Source: Ornithodoros turicata (lineage: Eukaryota; Arthropoda; Arachnida; Ixodida; Argasidae). From it: a stretch of DNA of 64,000 nucleotides. The notes under the pieces were generated by a model. That model did not search any database, was not told where the DNA came from, and saw only the letters and a list, made by a program, of their open reading frames with translations. Positions 12,201-23,560 of the stretch are shown here, piece after piece (positions within the stretch are counted from its first letter, which is position 1; every line of letters starts with the position of its first letter). Location of the stretch: positions 10,362,052-10,426,051 of the forward strand of contig NC_088209.1 of the NCBI RefSeq assembly GCF_037126465.1, written 5' to 3'. The translations under genes were made by a program, and so were the position numbers.

Positions 12201-15043
12201 AACTCAGGACTGACACAACGTCTGTATTTCTTACTGTGTTTGGTCTGAGAAGTTTCTGTAGGTTCATCGAAAATCGAACTTCCGCAGTGGAATCGCGCGT
12301 TTTTTTTTCTGTCTCTCTCTCTCTCTGACAACATATGCTCTATTCTGTCAGAGAATTGCGAGAACTCGAGAGCCGACACGCGAGATCCGGCGGATACACG
12401 GCCAGGGATGTCCATCTATGAAGCTCCCAATCGTTTTATGGATGCTTATTCTAACGACGAATGGAACCTGTTGTTGTCATCTATACAGGAACCTGGATCA
12501 TCTATACACGCTGTGGCACTTCCAGTTTCCGAACACGAACCCGACAGTTTTACGAAGTCATGTGTCACGAACCATATTCAACTGGATCCTAAACCAATCT
12601 TGCAATATTCCGACAGTCAATGAATCAGACGGCATAGACCATTAGCAGTCTGACGGTTGGCAGGCTATGGGCCCGACAGGACAGTGCGTGCTGCCATATT
12701 GACTACTGTAAGAATGTCGGCAAGTTTATTATTCATTTCTCATAAGTGCGAAATCCAAATGCAAGAAAACACCAGAGGACAATGGTAGAAGTGCAAGGGT
12801 GCAGGCGAGCTGGTACATTGTTTACGAGAGGACAAGTCTACGACAGGACAGGACGTCCTTCCAATATTGCCTTTTGTAGTCCTATTCTGTACTGTTATTT
12901 TGCATTTACGGTCTTTGCGATTTTAAGCTATTTCACATCTCTGATGTCCGTTTGGGGTCTACTGATATATTATGAAGCGTCATCTGTTGGACTGCCCAGC
13001 CTCGCTGACGGAGCATTGGTGTTTCCTTGTGCTGTCACTAAGCCCACCTGATGGACTGTTACGGTACGCACTGGAGGTACGCTTTGTCGGACCGCGAGGG
13101 GCCCTGTCGTACCGTCACACCTTCTTGCTGATCGTTAGGCCCAGCTGGCGGAATGCGCGACAGCATTTGTCGGACCGCTAGCAGTCCTTAGGGACAGCTA
13201 AGAGTTGCTAATGGGCCGTCAAGTTGGCTTGATGATCCTTCAAAATATTCTGATGGACCATTACCATTCCTAATCTATTTTTCTATCGCTTCGGACGGAT
13301 AGTAACATGGCTTTTAACGCCGACGCCGGGTTTCAGAATGTACCCTATTTCAATATTACACGTGGCATGCTCTACTAATGTGGAACTCTAGACGTGCACT
13401 CTAATATGAAGCACAGCACACTAGTATTGACAATGTTTGGACCTATTATGGAGTCCAAAACAGACAAGGTTCTCTCTCATGGCACAAAGTACGTGTAGAG
13501 TTACACTTACCCTGATTTGGCTGTAACCCCTGCACATATTAAAGATACATGGCACGGATGCTGTCGTAACTGCAAGGAATGGTTGACTTAGTAAATAGTG
13601 AAGCGAACGGTCGCCATTTTTATGTGAGAGCGCTTTGTAAGAGTTTGACACTCCCACCGTTAAGTGGGGACATTCGTACTCCGAGTTTCGTACGCGAGCA
13701 CGCTCCGCACGCCCCAGCTTTTGGCGGGTGCTCCAGAAAGGGGTATCGTGCAACTTTCACGTGACCTCTTCCCTTCTATCCACGGAAAGTGAAGGAAAGT
13801 GACGCAGGACATGCGGCGGTAGCAGAGCACGGAGAGTAGAAAACACCGAAAGAGGAAAATGGCAGCACAGCGAGGGTGATCGATGGTCGAAGTGGCGTTT
13901 GATAACTCCCCCAGGAGCACGATACGCGGAGCGCCCGAGTAGGAGTGAGAGAGCAGCTACTTAATGGGACGATCGCATTCGGGGGTATGCAACTGTTACC
14001 ATCATGTTCACCATCATCACCAAATATAATGCATTACCACACGATAACTATATCGCCCAATCTCGTCGTGTCGTTGTAATGTCTGCCCTAGCCTACACTC
14101 TTAAAGGTGCATTAAAGTGGCATCTAACATGGCCAAAAACTACTGTCATCTTGTAAAGCAGTATGTGAAAAGCATTCCCACAAAATATTTGTCCAAAGTT
14201 GTTTCACCACGGCGCAATTAATTTGGAAAATTGCTGCCGCGGTGACAAGCCGGAGCGCTCCAACTGCAGACCACACCCACTCTACGGTGACGTTGGTGGT
14301 AGAGAGCCCCTTATTCGTTAGCAGGAATAACCGTCTGCTACGAACATTGCGAGCTGTTTCTTGTTGACTTCTATTCTTTATATGATTTATATCACGTTTT
14401 CTAAAAAAAAAACAAAGCATATACGCAGCCTGAGAAAATAAGATTACGATCACAAGAGTAATATAACCGTGGCTTCTGTGCAATCTCAGAATTCACAGTA
14501 GCAGAAAGCAAGCGATGGCGGCGGTCTTGTGGCGCCACCTGTTAGCCACTGAACCAACTGCGCGGTGACAACTGTCGGACAGGCTGCACACTGTCGAGAA
14601 GCACGGGATTTTCGCTGTACAAGCGCAGTTAATTTCAGGCTGCACCACTCGTTCTTCCCGTGGTGTCTGCGGTCCCAAAAAGTCGCGGTTGTGTCGTGGA
14701 CAGCCTTCAAACCCTCCATTTCGGACATCACGTAGCCGGAGAACGCATGCCGTCTCCGAAGCGGTAGCAGACGTTCCCGCCTGGGCGATGTTGCTCACCT
14801 CGATCATGTGATCCCAGGTCCAATGAGGAGCGTCCTCACCACTTGCGTCACATAGTGACGCGTGTGGTGGCGCTCATCACGTGCCTATCGTGAAGGCGAA
14901 GGAGGGTGTTTCTCGCACGGGAGGTTCGGGGAGCTATTGCAGGCGTCCCAATTTCGCTACGGTTGTACTAATTGTGGGAAAACTGTTTTCGGCCGCCTAA
15001 CATTTCATACTGACGAAAAACAGAAGCAAAGTTGTGGGCCTCT
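9249..15043. other. long region without a recognised gene
   Basis: I found no protein family, RNA gene or clear element boundary. Small items: an imperfect hairpin at about 9838-9915 with a CCGGGTATGAA/TTCATACCCGG stem; a poly-T run near 11441-11453; T and CT microsatellites at about 12301-12326; and a stretch starting ACTCTTAAAGGTGCATTAAA near 14098 that resembles a degraded MITE end. Frames of about 100 codons here lack start context, splice structure or motifs. Confidence 0.45.
12301..12326. repeat. T-run and CT microsatellite
   Basis: A poly-T run passes into an uninterrupted (CT)n run. Confidence 0.9.
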
Positions 15044-15545
15044 ATACTGCTCCTTTAAGAGTGAGATTCACTACATAGCACACTCCTATCCAACCAACAT
15101 TCCGAATGATAACGTTCTAGTGCCTGATTTGTTGAAAACGTGGGGCGGAGCCTATTTTGTGACACTTATGCTGTTCGTAATTGTCACAAAAAAGGCGTAC
15201 GCCTCCCGTTTTCAACAAGTCAGGGAAGATAATCATTCGAGATTGTAGTTGGCTATGAGCATGCTATGCGGTAAAGTCCAAGTCTACACTCTAAAAACAG
15301 AACTTCACCGCATAGCACGCCGTGCTCCAACCATTGCCAAGAATGATAAGGTTATCGCTTCTGATTCGAAGAGAGAGGGGGCGTACGCCTTTTTGTGGCA
15401 ATTTTCATATATCGAAATTGCCATAAAAAGGCGTACGGCCACCTCTCTCTTCGAATCAGAAGCGATAACCATATCAGTCGCGGCAATGGTTGGCGCACGG
15501 CGTGCTATGCGGTGAAGTTCTGTTTTTAGAGTGTAAGAGTGTAGC
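15044..15545. mobile_element. foldback MITE, interrupted
   Basis: The left part (from about 15054) carries GAGATTCACTACATAGCAC and CAACCAACATTCCGAATGA. The right part (to about 15290) carries the inverted counterparts ending GAGCATGCTATGCGGTAAAGT. The core has GTTGAAAAC/GTTTTCAAC arms around TTGTGACA/TGTCACAA. Its right terminus is interrupted by a second member of the same family (15287-15533); the last bases AGAGTGTA resume after it. Confidence 0.65.
15287..15533. mobile_element. CACTCT-family foldback MITE, TA TSD
   Basis: Arms start CACTCTAAAAACAGAACTTC and end with the inverse, ...CTGTTTTTAGAGTG. They are nearly perfect for about 100 bases each around the loop ATTTTCATATATCGAAAT. Both sides are flanked by TA (15285-15286, 15534-15535), the target of Tc1/mariner-type transposases. 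It sits inside the end of a related element, so it is the younger of the two. Confidence 0.85.
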
Positions 15546-15744
15546 CTCTCCGCTCTTTCAACTCATGTTCTGGTACACACTGCGCGTGATGGATATGCAC
15601 CTGTTCTGTACTCAGGTACTTTTTCTTTCGAGTAAAAGTTAAAGGGGCGTGAACTCTACCGAGGTAGCAAGCCGACTGTGTCGGCTCCAAACGGCGATTT
15701 TAACCTGTTGGCTGTGACACGTTTTGTATAGACGAATCTAATAG

Positions 15745-16150
15745 GTCCGTATCTTCACTACATATATAGCACGCTGCTAGCCAACCATCATCCCCAATGA
15801 CAGCGTTCTCACTCCTGCTTTGTTGATAACGGGAGGCGAAGCATATTAGAGAGTTTTAGCAGACCGTTGATAACGGTGGGAAGCGTCTAACCGTATCAAC
15901 CGGAACCAATCAGTGGATAATATTCTGAGTCACGCACGAGTGCGATTGGTTCCGATAGAGACGATAACTTTATCAACGGTATACTAAAACTCACTATTAT
16001 GCGGATACATTATTATCGCATTATGGCTCCAAAATAGGCTCCGCCTCCCGTTTTCAATAAATAACGCTACGAACGATAACGTTGTCAATTCGGGATGATG
16101 GTTGTCTAGGAGCGTGCCATGTGGCGGAGTTCATTTTTAAAAGTGCATAG
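15745..16150. mobile_element. third family MITE split by an insertion
   Basis: The left half has CTTCACTACATATATAGCAC and CTAGCCAACCATCATCC. The right half has GGATGATGGTTGTCTAGGAG and GTGCCATGTGGCGGAGTTCA, its inverse. The two halves are separated by an unrelated foldback element (about 15847-15996). Confidence 0.65.
15847..15996. mobile_element. small foldback element
   Basis: Inverted ends GAGTTTTAGCAGACCGTTGA and TCAACGGTATACTAAAACTC flank an interior that is itself partly palindromic (GGAACCAATC...GATTGGTTCC). It interrupts the MITE at 15745-16150. No clean target duplication was seen. Confidence 0.6.
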
Positions 16151-16370
16151 CAGAACGTTAGATATACTTCCGCGCTGGCGTCTAATTGGGTGCTACAATT
16201 CTTCAGATGACGTAACAATAGATAGAGGCGCTTGGATGGCGGTGCGTCTACTCGCCCGTATCCGAAAAAAAAGTGCATTTTTGTATCAACGCTGCATACG
16301 TTATGAAGGAGAAGAATTTAACAATAAATTGCCAATAGAATTACGAAGCGTAGAAGAACAATAGCACAGC
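16100..16370 (+). repeat. dispersed duplicate of the 23-kb segment
   Basis: This matches about 22895-22928 plus 23324-23560 closely. Shared phrases include CTAGGAGCGTGCCATGT, GGTGCTACAATTCTTCAGAT and AATAGAATTACGAAGCGTAG. It is effectively the unoccupied form of the site that in the other copy received two SINEs. Confidence 0.8.
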
Positions 16371-17490
16371 TATTAAACCCGTAATATAAAAATATACCTG
16401 CAGATGGGAGTTCTTACCTCCTTTAAACAGCTTGCTGATTGGATTGCGAAAGCACTGAGACTTAGGACGATAAGGACGATAGATCCGGCACAAATTGATG
16501 TAGGCGCGTAAAATTTCATTATGTGACGGAGGCGTAAATTTTCTATCGTTCAACGTGAAGATCACGTTTGTAGGCCGCTTGACCGCCCAGATCTTGTGTG
16601 TTTTTCATAAAGCGGCGTGCCGTTCCAGACCAGCATAGCACGTGGCTGCCGGCGAGGTCAGGGCCCGGGAATTTCCAACTTTCATCTGCTTTCAACAAGA
16701 AGCCAGCGAGAAATGGCAGCTCAGCGTATTGTAATTTGCGATGTGGCTCGTCACCACGTGCATAGCAGGGTATGCAAAGATGACTGCGTCCTTTGTATAT
16801 AGCGTGGCAGGCAACGGATTTCGCACACACGACGTGGCCGGCTTAAACTAAATGGCCACGTGATCATTCCGCACGAACAGGAAAAAAATAGCAATTTTAC
16901 TCACGGGACCACAGGCACGCGAAGAAGACGAGCAACCCATCCAGAAACGTGGGATTCATTTTTGCTTCTAGATGTATATTACCTGCGCAGTTTAATTTGA
17001 GGCGTCACCCAGTTGATGCGTTGCATTGACAGTGAGAACATGCCCATCATCTAGCGGGATTGTTCCTTTAACGGGACCTCTTTCAATACAGAGGTCAAAT
17101 TAAGTAATGAAAAAATCATCTCAAATGTCAAAATACAATGTGGCGTGCGATATGGAAACACCTGTATAACTAGAACAGCTCTTCCGTGCACGTCGTTACT
17201 TTCTCGCTCATTAAATTTTGAGTACAATGTGGGCCATCCCTCATGCAAGTCTATTATCGTTTATTTGTTTCTTAAGGCGCATAAACTTCCTGTGGCCCCG
17301 TCTGTTATAATGAGAAATGTGTTTTCACGTTAACCGTAAAAAAAAAAAAAATATTGGGATTTTTATTACAGATGTTGTTGCTAACACGTTTCATCTCTGC
17401 ATGTTACATTCTGACTCACTGACCTTATGGAAGCAAACCCGAGACATTCCTGATATTTTATCTATGCCTGCGGTACGCGTCCTTGATTAA
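16371..17490. other. no gene recognised
   Basis: Mixed sequence with a poly-A run near 17338-17352. No motif, splice-bounded exon or element boundary could be supported. Confidence 0.45.
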
Positions 17491-17492
17491 TT

Positions 17493-18298
17493 TAAAGGAG
17501 CACTAAAATACGAAAACAACTCGCTCTCAAATGAAAGTACACTCTTAAAGATGAACTTCATCACATAGCACGCTCCTAGCCAACCATCACCCGGAATGAC
17601 AACGTTCTCGCCCCCGATTTCTTGAAAGCGAGAGGCGTCATTCGGGGTGATGGTTAGCTAGGAGCGTGCTCTGTGGTGAAGTTAATTTTTAAGAGTGTAC
17701 GTGTTTCAAGTAGTATAACACAATCAAAATTACTTCACACAGCGCTACGGTATAGAAGAAAAGCGCAGTGAAAACAGAGCCGTCTTTGGCGGCGACGAAT
17801 GGGATCCACAGAAAGCGACGATTGGAGTCATCCAATGAGACAGCAGGAGAAGCGCACGCATACCTATCCTGGCCGTGTAAATTTGGAACGGGTAGGACCG
17901 TAGCGTTCCGTATATGCGCGACAAGATGCACACTGCTTCATCTTTCAATATCGACTCACGTAATTGTAGCCTGCGACAGTTCTCGCAGATGTTCCACTGA
18001 CAACATTTATTTTCAACGGACAGCGACACCAGTCCGCTCTGCAACGCGCACTATGTTTTTCGCCGGCACTGCTTCACGGCGTGGCACGCGAGTGCAGGCG
18101 CAGCGTGGACTAAAAACACCGATGCACGAACTGAAATGGACTTCCACTGCTTAGCGCCGAAGCAAGAAAGAGTCCTGACTGTTTTTGACTGTGGCTTCGT
18201 AACGGAATCAAAGTTTTGAATTATGGTAACAAGTACGAAATTCACATAGCGTGGAACGTGATTTGAAGTGAACTTGGTTTTGCACTTTAGTGCCCCTC
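17493..18298. mobile_element. possible element with TTAAAGG ends
   Basis: The left side reads TTTAAAGGAGCACTAAAAT. The right side, inverted, reads TTAGAGGGGCACTAAAGTGC, giving a terminal match of about 16 bases. A third copy of the motif (AAGGGGCACTAAAGCGC, 18302) begins immediately after the right end, so two element ends abut. The MITE at 17540-17697 lies inside. No transposase was found. Confidence 0.4.
17540..17697. mobile_element. CACTCT-family MITE, TA TSD
   Basis: A 158-bp foldback from CACTCTTAAAGATGAACTTC to ...TAATTTTTAAGAGTG with TA on both sides (17538-17539, 17698-17699). The arms share CTAGCCAACCATCACCC and its inverse GGGTGATGGTTAGCTAGG. It is the most compact member of the family. 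Confidence 0.85.
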
Positions 18299-19924
18299 TA
18301 AAAGGGGCACTAAAGCGCTTGTCTCTTCGCGATATGAAAGATTTCCTGTGTGACGCAAAAAGGAATAAGGTACGAAAACAAAGAACAAAAGAAAAAAAAA
18401 AGAAGAAGCAGTACATTGTCTAATACCCCTGTCACACGGCAAATTGAATGCCATTCCCAGCGAATGATATTCTCACTGAATGACATTCGACTCGTGTCAC
18501 ACGGTGGAATCAAATGATAATACCCTCTTAATCTGGTGACGGCTTTTCAGCGTTAGGAAAATAGCATTTTTTTTAACGACAGCCTTCGCCGTCACAGCTT
18601 TACGCCTTCCTACATGACGCCACAGTGCCGTCAAAAAGTGACCGTTTTCTTAACGCCATTCTGGCGTGACGCGTTTTCGTGTGGCGGCACTACAACGTTA
18701 AAAGCACTCGAGATTTCAACGGCTATACTCCGTCGGGATGTAGCTGGCGTATACCGGAACCGGCGTCGCCGATTTACGCGCCAGCATCGTGACCAGTGGT
18801 GGAACCAGTGCTTCGGTGTCTTCTAAGTCACCTGCCAAAGGTATTGGTCACTCACCTAGAAGAGATCAAGCTGAAGAGGCAAGGTGTACAATGGCGCAAT
18901 ATGGGACGTAACAATGCAAAGTTCTAATGTGTATTATATTTATTAGACGCCGTCTTTACATTGCCATAATACGTGATGCGTCAACGAGGTTATGAGGCTG
19001 GTTAACAGTTGCACGAACAGTGGAACGAAGTCACATGGGTCATTTCGCACATCTGGAGCTATAGGCACTAGGCATTTCGGATGCTAAAGGAACACAGGGA
19101 AGGAATATTACACGTTGACTAACAAAATCACATTTCATCCCTTTTTAAAATATGTGAAACTCACCAGAAACACTGTGCTGCTCATTTCTAACTGCATGCA
19201 TCTGGTTCAGCGTTCCTGTGGTTGGATTTGTACTTCACATTTTTTAACGGGTAACAATAAACACACCACGGAATAATCACGCTAAAGTAAAATTATTGTA
19301 CCTGTAGTCACTTCAATGCTGATGTCAGCATCATCCTTCAAGTGAGCTGAAAGTACTTCAGTAAAAGACGGCGTGCCATACAAAGCAAGATGTCGCGCTT
19401 AGAACATTTTTAGAAGTCGAAATGCATAGCATCGAGACAATTTTCTCGAGATGTGCTCTTCGAGAACCGAACGGCTTACCCAACAGCATGTGCGCTGTCG
19501 GGGGATGGCCACGGTAAATACACCAGCCAGGGCTGGGTGGTGCCTGCAAGACAGCAATTCCCGCTGGGTGGATTCCGAACAGTCGCAGTTCCGTTCCCTC
19601 CACCCTCCTCGACCGAAACCCTTAAGGTCTCTGTTGGTGTCCTCTATATCCTTCGGTGCTAGCACGTCACCGCATTGAAGTAGATTAGGTACCTACGACA
19701 TGCAGAAACCCATTTCATTGACAAGCTTCTCTTCTTCACAATGTTCACCAACTACAGAAACTGAAATTGCACTCACCTTCCAAACACGTCGAGACTGCGA
19801 GCGTTTTGAACCGCCAAAAGTTTACGCGTCCAGAAAAAAAACGCCGAGCACGCGCTGGGCGCATCCCGACAAGCCAGAGCACGCCCTCTCCTTCTCTCCA
19901 CCAAGCTTCGGCGTTAGTTTTAGT

Positions 19925-21536
19925 GATGTCACGAACCTGGCAAAGTTCGAGTTCGCGAAAGTTCGCAAAAGTTCGACTTCACTGTGCATGCGCTGGCGTG
20001 ACCTGCAAGGAAACGTAAACAGTATCAACGTACGCCACTCAAGGCTTAATTAGGCTTAATCACATCAGGCAATATGTCCTCCTGTACGGTATATACGATA
20101 AATCAGTTAACTTTCCTTCGATTTGTACTTTTCTAGCAACAAAAACTTATACCTGCGTCTACCACGGTACCACCTAGCATTCCTACATACACCTTCGCAG
20201 AGTAAACAGACAGTCGGTAAGAAAAACAAAGCACGCAAGGACAACGGCGCAAAACTGTTAGCAGTTAAATCTTAAATGTACAAACTACGTTTACCACGAA
20301 GCCAGAACACTAGTGGGCTCAGACTTGTGCCCGCTACCAATAAAAAGGAACTAAGTACCGTTACCCGTTACTTCCGAAAAAAGTAACTAAATACGTTACT
20401 CGTTACCAACATACAAAAGTAACGAGTTCTCGTTACTCACAGGTAACGTGTTACTTTTACGTTACTGCCGCGTAGTTAGAGGAGCCAGCAAACATGCCGT
20501 CGCTTGCACGTCATTGCAATTCGAAGTGGGGGTGATCGGAGATTGTGAAAACACAAGAGAAGACACTGGCTCTCGTGCCACCCATCACCAACGGTTCCCA
20601 AAGACAGACGAGGGGCTGCGTCATAATTTGGGGCGCTCAGAAAAGGCTAGTAGTCGAAACGCGTTTTTTTTTTTTTTTTTTTTTTTTTAGCCATAGCACA
20701 ATTGGTGCACATTCTTGGGAAGGAGTAAAAGTCGGAGATTACGAAAACAAGAGAAAAGACGAGGGTTCTTCGTTTAAGACGATTCAGCATATCAACAACA
20801 CCTCCAGCGAGGGACTGCAATAACACTTGGAGTCATACATCACGCAAGTCGAATCTGCACGCATTGCGCCACACGGAGTGCCGAAATGTGCTTCCCAGTG
20901 CTGAAGAAAAATAACGAATAACGTCAGTAACGAGTTACCAATTTTTGTAACTGATTCCGTTACTATTACCATTTTTGAAAAAGTAACTGAATCGTTACTT
21001 TGTTACCAGAAAAAGTAACCGTTACCAAGTAACGAGTTACTTGTAACGCGTTAGGTACAACTATGAGTGGGCTCTGGTCTGGGGCGGACTTTCGTCGCTT
21101 ACCTGTCATCAAAGGCACCACAAAGTTTTATAGCCAGCTGGCAATTATACCACACTCTTCTGAGTCTTCTTGAATAACAGCAATATGAGAAATATCAATT
21201 TTATTGGCAAAGGAAACCGTTTTCTGCTTTCTGTGTTGTGGCTCACAGCATAAATAAATACAACTATAGCATCAGTCGATCGCAGCCTTGCTCATGTGGG
21301 CAGAAATATGTACCTCGCACAGGAGGGCGCACGTGACCGTTCATTATTGCCTGATTTTTTACTTTTCCTTCGTTTCACTCAAAGTTAAAAAGCAGCTAAA
21401 AAGTCAGCTAAATTCAGCTGCGAACTTTTGCGAACCTTTGCGAAACTGACAAGAAATTCGAAGGTTCGTCGAACCTTGCGAACCACCAGGTTCGCAGTCG
21501 AACCGCGGGTTCGCAAAACGTTCGTGACATCACTAG
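19925..21536. mobile_element. nested element with GTTCGCGAA-rich ends
   Basis: It begins AGTGATGTCACGAAC and ends GTTCGTGACATCACT. Both ends carry clusters of GTTCGCGAA/AGTTCGCAA-like motifs (about 19945-19980 and 21415-21515), consistent with subterminal binding repeats. It encloses the hAT-like element at 20320-21065. No clear target duplication. Confidence 0.65.
20320..21065. mobile_element. hAT-like element, perfect 8-bp TSD
   Basis: Flanked by AGTGGGCT at 20312-20319 and 21066-21073. The ends are CAGACTTGTGCC and, inverted, CATAGTTGTACC. Each end holds a dense array of GTAACG/CGTTAC and AGTTAC motifs (about 20355-20465 and 20905-21055). The interior has a long poly-T run (about 20664-20688) and no transposase. 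Size, duplication length and subterminal repeats fit a non-autonomous hAT element. Confidence 0.85.
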
Positions 21537-22185
21537 TGAGTTTCAAAGGCGTCAAACGCCGATGTCGCCTAGCATCCCATTGCCTTTGGTGCTGTGACGC
21601 CGAACCTCTGCTCGGCGATGCAGATTTCGACGCTGATATTAAAACTGACGGAGAGAAATAGCGTCACGCGGCTTCTACGCGTCTCCAGATTAAGAGTGTA
21701 CATGCGAATGAAATTCGCCCGGCCAATGAGTTCGGGGAACTCATTCACTTTTCCCTCTCGCACCGACAGCGTAACCTCGCACTAGGGAGGTATCAAAAAC
21801 AACAACGGTAAACCGTTCGAAGAAATGAAAGACGAATGAAAAGTTTAACTCCAATATTTTATCACGAATTTTATAACTTTTGACACGAAGGACGGAAAGC
21901 TAAACACTGTTTTTCGGAGAACGACCCTCGTTTCCAGTCGCCATGTTTACCAAGCGCGGTGTAGATAGGCTTCTTAGTTGTCTTTGCTCTTGGTACTTAG
22001 CCAATTAAGTGTCCTTGAAAGGCAACTATTTTCTGCAATAATCTAACGTTTCGCTGGTTTCGAGCAAAAGAAATAAAAATATAACTAATGTACCTGTATA
22101 ATGCGTCATATGTTCGCCCCTGGTGTCTTAATTATCGACACTGACATGGATTGCGCATGACATTCTGTTTTGTTCTTTGTACCTC

Positions 22186-22655
22186 GATGTAATGGAAGAC
22201 GTAGGAAGCATCCAAAATTTAAAGATTTATTACTAGCTTTGAGGCAGAGACTGCCCTTCTTCAGGTACATTGCGCACATGTTACAAAACAATATATAGCA
22301 CCAACATGGGTGAGCCCAGAAAGGAAGAGGGTGAGGGAGTGCTTGGCACATTTGATGGCACAAAAATATTCAAAAAGAGAAATAAAGTAAGAACCTGGGA
22401 AGAAGACAAAATTCGCGTGACATTGAGACCCGTATTTTGTCTTCTTCCCCGGTTGCTACTTTCTTTCTCTTTTTGAATATCTTAGTGCCATCAAATGTGT
22501 CAATCACTCCCTCACCCTCTTCCTTTCTGCCCTCACCCATGTTGGTGCTATATATTGTTTTGTAACATGTGCCCAATGTACCTGAAGAAGGGCAGTCTCT
22601 GCTTGAAAACTAGTAATAAATCTCTAAATTTTGGATGCTTCCTACGTCCTCCATT
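22186..22655. mobile_element. long foldback with hammerhead-like segments
   Basis: Two arms of about 210 bases mirror each other: GGAAGCATCCAAAATTTAAA on the left and its near-inverse TAAATTTTGGATGCTTCC on the right. In both arms, read toward the outside, CTGAAGA is followed by a GGGCAG-TCT-CTGC stem and then GAAAA or CAAAG. That resembles the catalytic side of a hammerhead as found in Penelope-like element ends. The core is imperfect, so activity is not suggested. Coding frames in the arms are reflections of each other, not genes. Confidence 0.65.
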
Positions 22656-22928
22656 CTCAAGCATACCTTTGTGACTTCGACATTCTTCACCATCTAGCTT
22701 GACGTAAGACAAACGAATGACATTCGGTGCGATTGTCATTCGCTGGGAATGCAATTCGGTTTGCCGTGTGACAGGGGTAGAAGTATAGCTAGACTTTGTA
22801 TTGTTGACAGCACACTAACACCAGGGTGTTCGTTTATGGCAGAGTGGAACAAGAACAACTTTATTTTGAGACGTTGTCATTCGGGGTTGGCTAGGAGCGT
22901 GCCATGTAACGAAGTTCATCTTGAAGAG

Positions 22929-23028
22929 CCCAGGACGCACATTCCCCCAGGGCGTGAGTCGTGACGTTGCCCACATACGTGAGGCCGACAACGACAAGCC
23001 CTATCACCACCACCACCACCACCACCAT
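22929..23028 (+). mobile_element. 5'-truncated tRNA-SINE tail
   Basis: About 100 bases match the 3' part of the SINE that follows (CCAGGACGCA, ATTCCCCCAG, GTCGTGACGTTG, GAGGCCGACAA), then a (CAC)n tail. It is bounded by CATCTTGAAGAG at 22917-22928 and 23029-23040, a 12-bp target duplication. The tRNA-like head is missing. Confidence 0.8.
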
Positions 23029-23040
23029 CATCTTGAAGAG

Positions 23041-23311
23041 ACCAGCCACGACAGAGAGTCAGGAGAGACCACCTCCCGTGGCTCAGTGGTTAGCGTGCTG
23101 GGAGGTACCCGGGTTCGAATCCCGGTGCCGGCTCTGCTGTCTGGGGTTTTTCCTGGGTTTCGCTCAGACGCTTTCAGACATATGACGGCACAGTTCCCTC
23201 ATGAAGTCGGCCCTGGACGCATATTCCCCCAGAGCGTCAGTCGTGACGTTGCACACCACTGTGAGGCCGACAATGGCTAGCCCTTTCACCATACCTACCT
23301 ACCACCGCCGT
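23041..23311 (+). mobile_element. tRNA-derived SINE, full head
   Basis: The head carries a Pol III A box (GTGGCTCAGTGGTTAG, about 23078) and B box (GGGTTCGAATCCC, about 23111), followed by a conserved body (TCCTGGGTTTC, GGCACAGTTCCC, GTCGTGACGTTG) and a CCTACCTACCACC-type tail. It is flanked by CATCTTGAAGAG at 23029-23040 and 23312-23323. Transcription would start from the internal promoter. Another diverged copy lies at about 56690-56860. Confidence 0.85.
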
Positions 23312-23560
23312 CATCTTGAAGAGGGTAAAGCAGAACGTTATGTGTACCTCCGCGTTGGCGTCTGATTGGGTGCTACAATTCTTCAGATGACGTAACGATG
23401 GATAGATGTATCTGGACGGCGGTGCGTCTACTCGGCCGAATACGAAAGAGAGTGAGTTTTTGTATTAACACTGTACAAGTTATGAAGTAGAAGAATTGAA
23501 CAATAACTTGTAAATAGAATTACGAAGCGTAGAAGAACGATATTCCATCTACTGAACCCG

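Larger units (their letters stand above)
18424..22790. mobile_element. composite element with CCCCTGTCACACGG ends
   Basis: The left end reads TACCCCTGTCACACGGCAAA, then TTCCCAGCGAATGA. The right end is the inverse (TCATTCGCTGGGAATG ... TTTGCCGTGTGACAGGGGTA). The terminal inverted repeats lie 4.4 kb apart with TA at each boundary. Inside are a second element (19925-21536), a third within it (20320-21065) and a foldback (about 22186-22655). No transposase frame is recognisable. The ends could also belong to two copies of one short element, which would weaken the single-element reading. Confidence 0.55.
22895..23560 (+). repeat. SINE-interrupted duplicate of 16.1-16.4 kb
   Basis: The right end of a CACTCT-family MITE plus about 240 bases of downstream sequence, homologous to 16100-16370. 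The copy is split at CATCTTGAAGAG by two SINE insertions; homology resumes at GTAAAGCAGAACGTTA (about 23325). Confidence 0.8.

Noticed and set aside
22270..22576. Two near-identical 68-codon frames on opposite strands
   Set aside because: Produced by the two arms of the foldback at 22186-22655.
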